DNA of 6,520 nucleotides from Dactylosporangium sp. AC04546 (GTDB taxonomy: Bacteria > Actinomycetota > Actinomycetes > Mycobacteriales > Micromonosporaceae), in assembly GCF_022095675.1 (NCBI RefSeq), contig NZ_JAHYSG010000225.1, positions 1 to 6,520 of the forward strand, written 5' to 3'. The notes beneath the pieces are model-generated. The model was given only the letters and a program-made list of their open reading frames with translations, did not search any database and was not told the origin of the DNA. The position numbers and the translations under genes were made by a program. Shown here in pieces: positions 1-5,982 of the stretch (position 1 is its first letter; the number at the start of each line of letters is the position of its first letter).

Positions 1-111
1 CCCCACCGTGGTCCGCCTCGAACACCGCCCGGACGGCCCGCGGGGTCCCCGGCGGTGGTGACGCGGATCCGCAGGCCGTCCGGGCGGTGTTCGAGGCGGA
101 CCACGGTGGGG
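1..111. repeat. Near-perfect 43-bp inverted repeat (fold-back) at the window edge
   Basis: Positions 1-43 are the reverse complement of 69-111 at 42 of 43 positions; the only mismatch is C39 against A73. The loop is 25 bases (44-68). The right arm lies inside histidine kinase coding sequence just after the N-box. The left arm therefore puts antisense kinase sequence where the D-box region should be, giving an atypical tail (..TTAGDPAGRPGG..). The arm starts exactly at base 1. Fold-back chimeras of this form are known at contig ends, so I regard it as a probable assembly or amplification artefact. A genuine inversion is the alternative. Confidence 0.9.
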
Positions 112-1082
112 TGCCCGGCGGCGTACTTCAGCGCGTTGGTCAGCGCCTCCTGGACCACGCGGTACGCGGCCATCTCCCGGCCGCCGCCCAGCCCGCCCGG
201 GTCGCCCTCCTCGACCAGCTCGACCGGCTGCCCCGCGGCCCGGGTCCGCGTCACGAGCTCGCCGACCGCGGCCAGCGAGGGCCGTTCCCCGCGCAGCGTG
301 GCCGCTGCCGCGTCCCGGTCGGGGTCGAGGACGCCGAGAAGGTCGCGCAGTTCGCCCAGGGCGCGGCGGCCCGTGGTGCTGATCGCGGTGAGGTTCCCCG
401 TCAGCCGGTCCGGCTTCGCGGTGAGGTACTGGGCGGCATCGGCCTGCACGACCATCGCGGTCACGTGGTGGGTGATCACGTCGTGCAGCTCGCGGGCGAT
501 GCGGGCCCGCTCCTCGGTCCGGGCGGCGGCCGCGGTGCTCCGGCGGCGTTCGGCCTCGGCGGCGCGGACCCCGCGCAGCCAGGCCCCGCCCAGCCAGCCC
601 ACCGCCACGAACGCGAAGAACAGGACGTAGTCCTGGACCCGGTTCGCCGAGCCGGCGGCGTGCAGGGCGGCGGCGAGCGCCACGTAGGCGGCGACCGCCG
701 CGGCGGCGGCCGTGCGCCGCAGCCGCTCCTGGTGGGCACCGGCGCTGAAGATCGCGACGAGCAGGCCGGCGCCCGCGAAGGAGGCGTACCCCCGCAGCTC
801 CTGCACCGCGAACCCGGCCGCCACGAGCGCCAGGCAGGCCGCCGGCCACCGCCGCCGCCCGGCCAGGGGCAGCGTCTGGGCGAGGACGGCGAGCACCGCC
901 AGCGCGTCGGCGGGCCGGTGGGGCAGTTCGCCGAGGCGGGTCCCGCTCACGGCGAGCGGCGGCACGAACGCGGCCACGGCCAGCGCGATCCCGAGCACCC
1001 CGTCGCGCACCACCGTGCTGCGGGAGCGCCACCAGGACAGGGCCGCGGCCACGCGGCGGCCCGGGGGCGGCAGGCGCAACAC
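1..1082 (-). CDS. NarL-family sensor histidine kinase, C-terminus missing (partial)
   Basis: Two-component sensor kinase of the HisKA_3/NarL class, which phosphorylates a LuxR-type response regulator; none is visible, so it probably lay beyond the left edge. From the GTG at 1080-1082, roughly five to six hydrophobic segments occupy residues ~28-165, with no large extracellular domain. The dimerisation helix follows, with H-box ARELHDVITHHV and phospho-acceptor H200. Further on are RALGELRDLLGVLDP and the ATPase N-box YRVVQEALTNALKYA with N316. The D, G1 and G2 boxes are absent because the window ends. The reading frame stays open to position 1, but the last ~23 codons lie in or beyond a fold-back repeat and may not be real protein. 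The start is uncertain: GTGs ending at 1103 and 1109 are in frame and equally weak in ribosome-binding sequence. It lies 53 bp or less downstream of the CPBP gene and may share its transcript. The family call is firm from the motifs; the signal sensed is unknown. Confidence 0.88.
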   Translation of the reverse strand, partial: MLRLPPPGRRVAAALSWWRSRSTVVRDGVLGIALAVAAFVPPLAVSGTRLGELPHRPADALAVLAVLAQTLPLAGRRRWPAACLALVAAGFAVQELRGYASFAGAGLLVAIFSAGAHQERLRRTAAAAAVAAYVALAAALHAAGSANRVQDYVLFFAFVAVGWLGGAWLRGVRAAEAERRRSTAAAARTEERARIARELHDVITHHVTAMVVQADAAQYLTAKPDRLTGNLTAISTTGRRALGELRDLLGVLDPDRDAAAATLRGERPSLAAVGELVTRTRAAGQPVELVEEGDPGGLGGGREMAAYRVVQEALTNALKYAAGHPTVVRLEHRPDGLRIRVTTAGDPAGRPGGVRGGPRW

Positions 1083-1135
1083 GCCCGCAGCGTAGCCCGC
1101 CACGCCCACCGTCCGCCCGGCGAGGCCCGGGGCCT

Positions 1136-1975
1136 TCAGCGGGCGGCCCGTCGGGCCGGGACGATGCGGCCGTGGATGTGGGCGTGGCGGAGCAGGAGCG
1201 CGGCCGTCACACCGCCCACGAGGATCGCGAAGATGCTGCCCTCCGGGCCGAACGCGCCGCCGCTGAGGAACGCCGGGCCCTCCGTCACGCTGCGCAGGAG
1301 GCCGTGGGTGCCCGTGGTGCCGGAGACCACGGTGCCGAACAGGCCCGACTCGGCGAAGTTCCAGCCCAGGTGCAGGCCGATCGGCAGCCACAGGGCCCGC
1401 GTCGCCGTGTAGGCCGCGCCCAGCATCACGCCCGCCTCGGCCGCGATCGCCAGTGCGCCCCAGAGCGTGGCGGCCGGGTTGAGCAGATGCAGGGCGCCGA
1501 ACAGGACGCCGGACACCGACAGGGCCACCGCGGTGCCGGCCCAGGCCTGGAGCAGGCGGAACAGCACGGCGCGGAACAGCAGCTCCTCGGCCACCGCGGC
1601 GCCGATCATCGTGCCCAGCGTGGCGATCGCCGCCGACAGCGAGCCCCAGCCGGTGATGCGGTAGCCGCCCACGGCGGCGATCAGCGCGATCGTCACCGTG
1701 AACAGGCCGATCCCGGCCGCCGTCCCGCGCAGGACGCCGGGCAGCAGGGTGGCGGGGGAGAGCTCGTCGGCCTCGCGGTGCTCCAGGCGGCGCACGAGCA
1801 GGCGGTACAACAGGATGCCGCCCGTCGCCGTCAGGAGCCCGACGGCGAGCGCGGTGACCGGGTTGCCGGACGCCGCCGAGTTGAGCAGGGCCGAGACCAC
1901 GAGCACGATCGCGAAGACGACGAGCAGCCCCAGTCGCCGCAGGCCGATCCGTTGCATCGTCGCATCCCTCTGCAT
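1136..1975 (-). CDS. CPBP-family (CAAX-type) intramembrane metalloprotease
   Basis: Predicted membrane-embedded glutamic-type protease of the CPBP (Abi/Rce1-like, PF02517) family, 279 aa. Hydrophobic helices run through most of the protein (about 15-32, 40-58, 85-103, 112-128, 148-165, 173-190, 247-262). All conserved motifs are present: motif 1 EELLFR (E130, E131, R135), motif 2 FGALH (H163) and motif 3 HLGWN (H202, N206). In characterised relatives these glutamates and histidines form the catalytic site. Bacterial members are often annotated as bacteriocin-immunity or membrane-protein processing factors; the substrate here cannot be told from sequence. The start is ambiguous: ATGs at 1973-1975 and 1955-1957 are in frame and each carries the same AGGGA ribosome-binding site because of an 18-bp tandem duplication. 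I use the upstream one. The histidine kinase follows on the same strand, so co-transcription is plausible. The gene is divergent from the marR-redox operon. Confidence 0.9.
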   Translation of the reverse strand: MQRDATMQRIGLRRLGLLVVFAIVLVVSALLNSAASGNPVTALAVGLLTATGGILLYRLLVRRLEHREADELSPATLLPGVLRGTAAGIGLFTVTIALIAAVGGYRITGWGSLSAAIATLGTMIGAAVAEELLFRAVLFRLLQAWAGTAVALSVSGVLFGALHLLNPAATLWGALAIAAEAGVMLGAAYTATRALWLPIGLHLGWNFAESGLFGTVVSGTTGTHGLLRSVTEGPAFLSGGAFGPEGSIFAILVGGVTAALLLRHAHIHGRIVPARRAAR

Positions 1976-1987
1976 CGTCGCATCCCT
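1953..1987 (-). repeat. Tandem duplication of ribosome-binding site plus start codon (CPBP gene)
   Basis: The 17-bp sequence TGCATCGTCGCATCCCT occurs at 1953-1969 and again at 1971-1987, a period of 18 bp. Read on the minus strand, each copy supplies AGGGA, a 7-nt spacer and an ATG. Because 18 is a multiple of three, the two ATGs are in the same frame, and the longer product merely gains MQRDAT. This leaves two equivalent translation starts for the CPBP protease. Confidence 0.85.
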
Positions 1988-2148
1988 TCCGTCGGTGCGC
2001 GGCCGGGCCGCCGCGCTGTCGGCATCGACGGTATGGCCGCCGGCCGGGCCCGCGCGTCACCGCTGCGTGGACATTGCCGTGTAGCTCGCTCGGGGGACAA
2101 GTGGCTCGTACCGGGGATCGCGGCGTGCCGCAGGTCACCGGTGCGCAG

Positions 2149-2178
2149 TTGTTGACGCGTCAATCAGCGCGATATGGT
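2149..2178 (+). promoter_or_regulatory. Likely promoter of the marR-redox operon
   Basis: A -35-like TTGACG (2152-2157) is followed after 15 bp by a -10-like TATGGT (2173-2178). An alternative -35, TTGTTG at 2149-2154, gives an 18-bp spacer. Transcription would start near 2185, inside the second palindrome, leaving a leader of about 23 nt with the purine-rich ribosome-binding site. Spacing and -10 match are imperfect, so the exact elements are uncertain. Confidence 0.5.
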
Positions 2179-2190
2179 TGACGCGTCAAT
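2151..2190. promoter_or_regulatory. Two identical palindromic operator sites, probably for the adjacent MarR protein
   Basis: The 14-mer GTTGACGCGTCAAT occurs at 2151-2164 and 2177-2190. Its 12-bp core TTGACGCGTCAA (2152-2163 and 2178-2189) is a perfect palindrome. The copies are 26 bp apart centre to centre, close to two and a half helical turns. Size and symmetry suit a dimeric winged-helix repressor such as MarR. The first copy overlaps the likely -35 element and the second lies at or just after the likely transcription start, an arrangement expected for autorepression. Binding by the 2208-2663 product is inferred from proximity. Confidence 0.75.
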
Positions 2191-2207
2191 TACGGAGGGA
2201 GGGCGGC

Positions 2208-2663
2208 GTGAACAGGCGGATGACCTCCGGGCAGCTCGTCGTGTGGCGGTCGCTCATGGACACCACCAACGACCTGCGCCGGGTGCTCGGGGCGCGGCTG
2301 TTGCGGGAGACCGGGCTGTCGCCGGCCGACTACCAGGTGCTGCTCGCGCTCAGCGAGGCCGACCGGCGGCGGCTGCGCTCGTCGGAGCTGGCCGACGCCG
2401 TCGACTGGGAGCGCAGCCGGCTGTCGCACCATCTCGCGCGCATGGAGCGGCGCGAGCTCATCCGGCGCGACGAGTGCGCCACCGACAGCCGCGGGGCGGA
2501 GGTCGTGCTCACCGAGGAGGGGGCGCGGCGGTTCCGGGCGGCGACCGCGCCGCACCTGCGGGCCGTGCGGGAGCACTTCGCCGACGCGCTGTCGGCGGAG
2601 CAGATCGACGCGCTCGCCGGCATCCTGGGCGATCTCCGGCAGCACCTCAAGGGGGACGCGTGA
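2208..2663 (+). CDS. MarR-family winged-helix transcriptional regulator (operon repressor)
   Basis: A 151-aa dimeric DNA-binding regulator, normal length for MarR. The N-terminal helices (about 8-35) would join the C-terminal helices (about 103-148) in the dimer interface. The winged helix spans about 38-102, with the recognition helix near residues 66-82 (WERSRLSHHLARMERR) and the wing at ATDSRGAEVV. C90, at the start of the wing, is the only cysteine; redox sensing is conceivable but unproven. I chose the GTG at 2208 because GGAGGGAGGG (2194-2203) sits just upstream. A TTG at 2178 would place the coding start inside the second palindrome, and an ATG at 2220 is a weaker option. It is first in an operon with the reductase-like and luciferase-like genes, and its stop overlaps the next start as GTGA. 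It probably represses its own operon through the twin palindromes, with release by a small molecule. Confidence 0.9.
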   Translation: MNRRMTSGQLVVWRSLMDTTNDLRRVLGARLLRETGLSPADYQVLLALSEADRRRLRSSELADAVDWERSRLSHHLARMERRELIRRDECATDSRGAEVVLTEEGARRFRAATAPHLRAVREHFADALSAEQIDALAGILGDLRQHLKGDA

Positions 2664-3286
2664 TCGCCGTGCTCGGGGCCGGGCACGTCGGGCCGGTGCT
2701 GGCCCGGCTCGCGCTCGCCGGCGGCTACCGGGTGGGCATCGCCGGCTCCGGCGACCCCGCGCGGATCGAGCTCATCGCCCAGGTGCTGGCGCCGGGCGCC
2801 GAGGCCCGCTGGGCGGCCGACGCCATCACGGAAGCCGACCTGGTGGTGCTCGCGTTCCCGCTGCACCGCTTCGCCGCGTTCGCGCAACGGCACGGGGGAG
2901 CGCTTTCCGGCAGGCTGGTGGTCGACGCGATGAACTACTGGCCGCCGGTCGACGGGGTGCTGGACCTCCCGGCGTCCGGCAGCAGCGAGCTGGTCCAGCG
3001 GGCGCTGCCCGAGGCGGTCGTCGTCAAGACGTTCAACCATCTCGGGTACCACCAGCTCGACGAGAACGGCGACCCGGACCGGCTGGCCCTCGGCGTCGCG
3101 GGAAACGATCCCGCCGCCGTGAACGCCGTTTCCGAGGTGGTCGGACGCATGGGGTTCGACCCGGTCCCGCTGTTCCCGCTCAGCGCCGGGCGCCTGCTGG
3201 AGCCCGGCGGCCCGGTCTTCGGCGCCGCGCTGCGCCGGGCCGATTTCACCGAAGCGATCAGTGAAGCGATCAGTACGAAGGCATAG
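2660..3286 (+). CDS. NAD(P)-binding protein, F420:NADPH oxidoreductase-like
   Basis: A 208-aa Rossmann-fold protein resembling the NADPH-dependent F420 reductase (Fno/NPR, PF03807) family. The dinucleotide loop GAGHVG (G6, G8, G11) follows the first beta strand (VIAVL). The second strand ends in GIAGSGDPARI, whose S30 and R35 resemble the 2'-phosphate-binding GS..R pattern of NADPH users. Further family-like blocks are ITEADLVVLAFPLHR (57-70), LVVDAMNYWPP (86-96) and VVKTFNHLGY (121-130). Its likely role is hydride transfer between NADP(H) and a flavin or deazaflavin, but many members of this family are uncharacterised and may not act on F420. Start is GTG 2660-2662, overlapping the marR stop by 4 bp, with AAGGGGG just upstream. 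The luciferase-like gene follows 8 bp after its stop. The C-terminus carries a duplicated EAIS. Confidence 0.85.
   Translation: MIAVLGAGHVGPVLARLALAGGYRVGIAGSGDPARIELIAQVLAPGAEARWAADAITEADLVVLAFPLHRFAAFAQRHGGALSGRLVVDAMNYWPPVDGVLDLPASGSSELVQRALPEAVVVKTFNHLGYHQLDENGDPDRLALGVAGNDPAAVNAVSEVVGRMGFDPVPLFPLSAGRLLEPGGPVFGAALRRADFTEAISEAISTKA
3251..3274 (+). repeat. Perfect 12-bp tandem repeat at the 3' end of the reductase-like gene
   Basis: GAAGCGATCAGT occurs twice in direct succession (3251-3262, 3263-3274). It encodes the doubled EAIS of the C-terminus (residues 198-205). The frame is preserved, so this looks like a small in-frame slippage duplication near the stop codon. Confidence 0.85.
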
Positions 3287-3294
3287 GAAGAGCC

Positions 3295-4329
3295 ATGAAC
3301 GAGCGCATCACCCTCGGGCTGGACACGTTCGGCGACGTCACGCACGACGGCGACGACCGGCCCGTCAGCCACGCCCAGACCATCCGCGACCTCGTCGAGC
3401 AGGGCGTGCTCGCGGACGAGGCCGGCGTCGACTTCTTCGGCATCGGCGAGCACCACACCGACGACTTCCCGCTCTCGGCCGGCGACGTGGTGCTCGCCGC
3501 CATCGCCGCCCGGACCGGCCGGATCCGCCTCGGGTCCGCCGTCACCGTGCTGAGCTCCGACGATCCCGTGCGGGTCTTCCAGCGGTACAGCACCCTCGAC
3601 GCGCTGTCGGGAAACCGCGCGGAGGTCATCCTCGGGCGCGGATCGAGCATCGACTCGTTCCCGCTGTTCGGATACGAGCTCTCCGACTACGAGCGGCTGT
3701 TCGAGGAGAAGGTCCAGCTGTTCGCCGAGCTGCTCAAGGGCGGCCCGGTGACGTGGCGCGGCGAGACCCGGGCGGCGCTGCACGAGCAGGACGTGGTGCC
3801 GCACCTGGAGCACGGGCCGTTCCCGGCCTGGATCGGCGTCGGGGGCAGCCCGCAGTCGGTGGTGCGCGCCGCGCGCTACGGCTACTCGCTCATGCTGGCG
3901 ATCATCGGCGGCTCGCCGGCCCGGTTCGCCCCGTTCTCCCAGCTGTACCGCCACGCGCTGGAGCAGCTGGACCAGCCGTGGCGGCCGATCGGCGTGCACT
4001 CGCCGGGGCACGTCGCGCTCACCGACGAGCAGGCCGCCGAGGAGTTCTGGCCGCGGTACCGCGCCGTGATCACGAAGGCCAGCCGCACCCGCGGCTTCGC
4101 GATCCCGACCGAGGCGTCGTTCCGCCACGAGATCGGCCCGCACGGCGCGCTCTACGTCGGCGCCCCGGAGACGGTCGCGCAGAAGATCGCGGCGAACCTG
4201 CGCACGCTCGACGCCACGCGCTTCGACCTGAAGTACGGGATGGGCGGGCTGTCCCACAAGGCGCTCATGACGAACATCGAGCTCTACGGCACCCAGGTCA
4301 TCCCGCGGGTGCGTGAGCTGCTCTCATGA
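3295..4329 (+). CDS. LLM-class flavin-dependent oxidoreductase, LLM_2I7G type
   Basis: A 344-aa luciferase-like monooxygenase with a predicted TIM-barrel fold that would bind a reduced flavin and oxidise an unidentified substrate. The N-terminal LGLDTFGDV, GVDFFGIGEHHTDDF (44-58), IRLGSAVTVLSSDDPVRVFQR (from 77), ILGRGS (112-117), WIGVGGSP (179-186), VHSPGHV (234-240) and C-terminal FDLKYGMGGL (310-319) match what I recall of the LLM_2I7G subfamily. That subfamily is thought to favour FMN, since many members come from organisms lacking F420; the cofactor here is open because the neighbour looks like an F420/NADP enzyme. Start is ATG 3295, with AGGAAGAG (3285-3292) overlapping the preceding stop. 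It is the last gene of the marR operon, and its TGA shares a 6-bp TCATGA with the stop of the convergent MFS gene. The length appears full. Confidence 0.92.
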   Translation: MNERITLGLDTFGDVTHDGDDRPVSHAQTIRDLVEQGVLADEAGVDFFGIGEHHTDDFPLSAGDVVLAAIAARTGRIRLGSAVTVLSSDDPVRVFQRYSTLDALSGNRAEVILGRGSSIDSFPLFGYELSDYERLFEEKVQLFAELLKGGPVTWRGETRAALHEQDVVPHLEHGPFPAWIGVGGSPQSVVRAARYGYSLMLAIIGGSPARFAPFSQLYRHALEQLDQPWRPIGVHSPGHVALTDEQAAEEFWPRYRAVITKASRTRGFAIPTEASFRHEIGPHGALYVGAPETVAQKIAANLRTLDATRFDLKYGMGGLSHKALMTNIELYGTQVIPRVRELLS

Positions 4330-5982
4330 CGCGAGGCGGCGGCCGCGGGCGAACGACGCGGCCGCCGCCAGCAGCGTCATCGCCGTGGCGGCGGTGAAGA
4401 CCACGACGAGACCCTCGTGGAACGGCGCCGCGATGAGCGACGGGAAGAACTCCCGCCCGGTCAGCACGGCCCGCCCGCCGGACGGCAGCGCGGTCAGTAC
4501 CCCGGACGGGCCGAGCAGGTGCTCGACCGGGTTGCTGCCGAGGAACGCCGCGAACAGCGTGCTCACCGGCGGCAGCGACGCCACGTCGGCGGCGACGCCG
4601 GGCGGCACGCCCTGCTCGGTCAGGCCCGACGTCAGCGTGCCCGGCAGCGAGCGGGCCAGGCCGGCGACCATGAGCGAGAAGAACACGCCGATCGACAGCG
4701 ACGTCCCGGCGTTCTGGAATGTCGCCCGCATGCCCGACGCGACGCCCCGCTGGGCGGGCGGGACGCTGCTCATCACCGAGGACGTGTTCGGGGCCGAGAA
4801 CATCCCCTGGCCCAGGCCGCTGACGAAGAGCAGCGCGGCGAACGCCGGATAGGTGAAGTTCACCGGGATGAGCAGCAGGCCGGCGAAGCCCGCGGCCACC
4901 AGCAGCAGCCCGGTCGTCGCGAAGAGCCGGGCGCCGAAGCGGTCGGAGAGCCAGCCCGACAGCGGTCCCGCCACCAGGAAACCGGCGGTCAGCGGCAGCA
5001 TGAAGATGCCGGCCCACAGCGGGGTGTCCTCGAACGCGTAGCCGTGCAGCGGCAGCCAGATGCCCTGCAGCCAGATGATGAGCATGAACTGCAGGCCGCC
5101 GCGGGCGATCGCGATGAGCAGCGCCGCGAGGTTGCCGGCGGCGAACGCCCGCACCCGGAACAGGGCCAGGCGGAACATCGGCTCGGCGGCCCGCGACTCG
5201 ATCACCACGAACGCGACCAGCAGCGCCACGCCGGTCGCCAGGCCGGCGACCACGCGCGGCGCGGTCCAGCCGGTGGGGTGCCCGCCGTGCGGCTGGATGC
5301 CGTACGTCATCGACACCAGGATCGCCGCGGTTCCCAGCGCGAACGTGAGGTTGCCGGCCCAGTCGACCGGCGCGCGCCGGCGCTCGCCGACCTCGCGCAG
5401 GCTGCGGTACGACCAGATGGTGCCGGCCACGCCGACGGGCACGCTGACCCAGAACACGGCCCGCCAGTCGATCACGGCGAGGACCCCGCCGAGCAGCAGG
5501 CCGAGGAACTGCCCGGCGAGCGCGGTGATCTGGTTGACGCCGAGCGCCATGCCGCGCTGCCGGGCCGGGAACGCGTCGGTGAGGATCGCCGCCGAGTTGG
5601 CCATGAGCATGGCCCCGCCGGTCGCCTGCACGATCCGCCAGGCGATGAGCCACAGCGCGCCCGCGCCGGCCCGGAACGGGTCGACCGACAGCGCGATGGA
5701 GGCGATCGTGAAGACGAGGAAGCCGAGGTTGTACATCCGGACGCGGCCGAACATGTCGCCCAGCCGCCCGAGCGCGACCACCAGGACGGCCGTGACCAGG
5801 AGGTACCCCATGATCATCCAGAGCAGGTAGCCGATGTTGCCGGGCGCGAGCGGGTCCAGCCCGATGCCGCGGAAGATGGCCGGCAGCGAGATGATGACGA
5901 TCGACCCGTCGATCGCCGCCATGAGCATCCCGAGCGTCGTGTTCGACAGCGCGACCCACTTGTACCGGTCGGGGGCGCTCAC
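4324..5982 (-). CDS. DHA2-type MFS drug/metabolite exporter (14 TM)
   Basis: A 552-aa proton-driven efflux transporter of the major facilitator superfamily, DHA2 (EmrB/QacA-like) family. Length and the number of hydrophobic stretches fit 14 membrane segments. TM1 carries the acidic AIDGSIVIISLPAI (D25). Motif A is GRLGDMFGR (72-80), motif B-like WRIVQATGGAMLM includes R116, and antiporter motif C-like sequence GQFLGLLLGGVLAV lies at 157-170. A second motif A-like GWLSDRFGAR (343-352) starts the later half. An extended non-membrane loop at about 447-515 precedes the last TM, as usual in DHA2 proteins. Start is GTG 5980-5982, overlapping the stop of the upstream marR by 4 bp, so translation is probably coupled. 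The substrate is unknown; marR-MFS pairs usually handle a toxic compound that also acts as inducer. The stop overlaps that of the convergent luciferase-like gene. Confidence 0.93.
   Translation of the reverse strand: MSAPDRYKWVALSNTTLGMLMAAIDGSIVIISLPAIFRGIGLDPLAPGNIGYLLWMIMGYLLVTAVLVVALGRLGDMFGRVRMYNLGFLVFTIASIALSVDPFRAGAGALWLIAWRIVQATGGAMLMANSAAILTDAFPARQRGMALGVNQITALAGQFLGLLLGGVLAVIDWRAVFWVSVPVGVAGTIWSYRSLREVGERRRAPVDWAGNLTFALGTAAILVSMTYGIQPHGGHPTGWTAPRVVAGLATGVALLVAFVVIESRAAEPMFRLALFRVRAFAAGNLAALLIAIARGGLQFMLIIWLQGIWLPLHGYAFEDTPLWAGIFMLPLTAGFLVAGPLSGWLSDRFGARLFATTGLLLVAAGFAGLLLIPVNFTYPAFAALLFVSGLGQGMFSAPNTSSVMSSVPPAQRGVASGMRATFQNAGTSLSIGVFFSLMVAGLARSLPGTLTSGLTEQGVPPGVAADVASLPPVSTLFAAFLGSNPVEHLLGPSGVLTALPSGGRAVLTGREFFPSLIAAPFHEGLVVVFTAATAMTLLAAAASFARGRRLAS
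4335..4369 (+). terminator. GC-rich stem-loop after the luciferase-like gene, candidate terminator
   Basis: GGCGGCGGCCGCG (4335-4347) and its perfect reverse complement (4357-4369) form a 13-bp all-GC stem with a 9-nt loop. It begins 5 nt past the stop of the plus-strand operon. There is no T-tract, which is common for actinomycete terminators. The hairpin lies inside the last codons of the convergent MFS gene (about residues 538-549), so it must be tolerated there as coding sequence for an Ala/Arg-rich tail. Such codons are GC-rich anyway, so chance formation is possible. Confidence 0.55.

Larger units (their letters stand above)
1976..2207. other. Divergent intergenic region between CPBP and marR operon
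   Basis: No credible coding sequence is seen in these 232 bp. The right third holds the dual palindromes and a plus-strand promoter, annotated separately. The left part must carry the promoter of the minus-strand CPBP gene, but I could not assign one with confidence. A 7-bp stem (1997-2003 with 2010-2016, 6-nt loop) lies in the presumed CPBP leader, just upstream of its ribosome-binding site. Its significance is uncertain because GC-rich sequence forms such stems often. Confidence 0.6.

Noticed and set aside
1..111. Inverted repeat as transposon ends or a recombination site
   Set aside because: No transposase and no target duplication; the arms are just 25 bp apart and one arm is coding sequence of the kinase.
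87..1412. 441-aa plus-strand open frame opposite the kinase and CPBP genes
   Set aside because: Same antisense composition artefact; the minus strand carries H-box, N-box and CPBP motifs.
1997..2016. 7-bp GC stem upstream of the CPBP start as a regulatory leader
   Set aside because: Too short and too GC-rich to stand out from chance hairpins in this composition; noted only in the intergenic entry.
2178..2207. Upstream TTG start for the first MarR protein
   Set aside because: It would begin inside the second palindrome, ahead of the ribosome-binding site at 2194-2203. GTG 2208 is well placed behind that site.
2935..4257. 440-aa minus-strand open frame opposite the reductase and luciferase-like genes
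   Set aside because: It runs across two well-supported plus-strand genes and has no domain signature.
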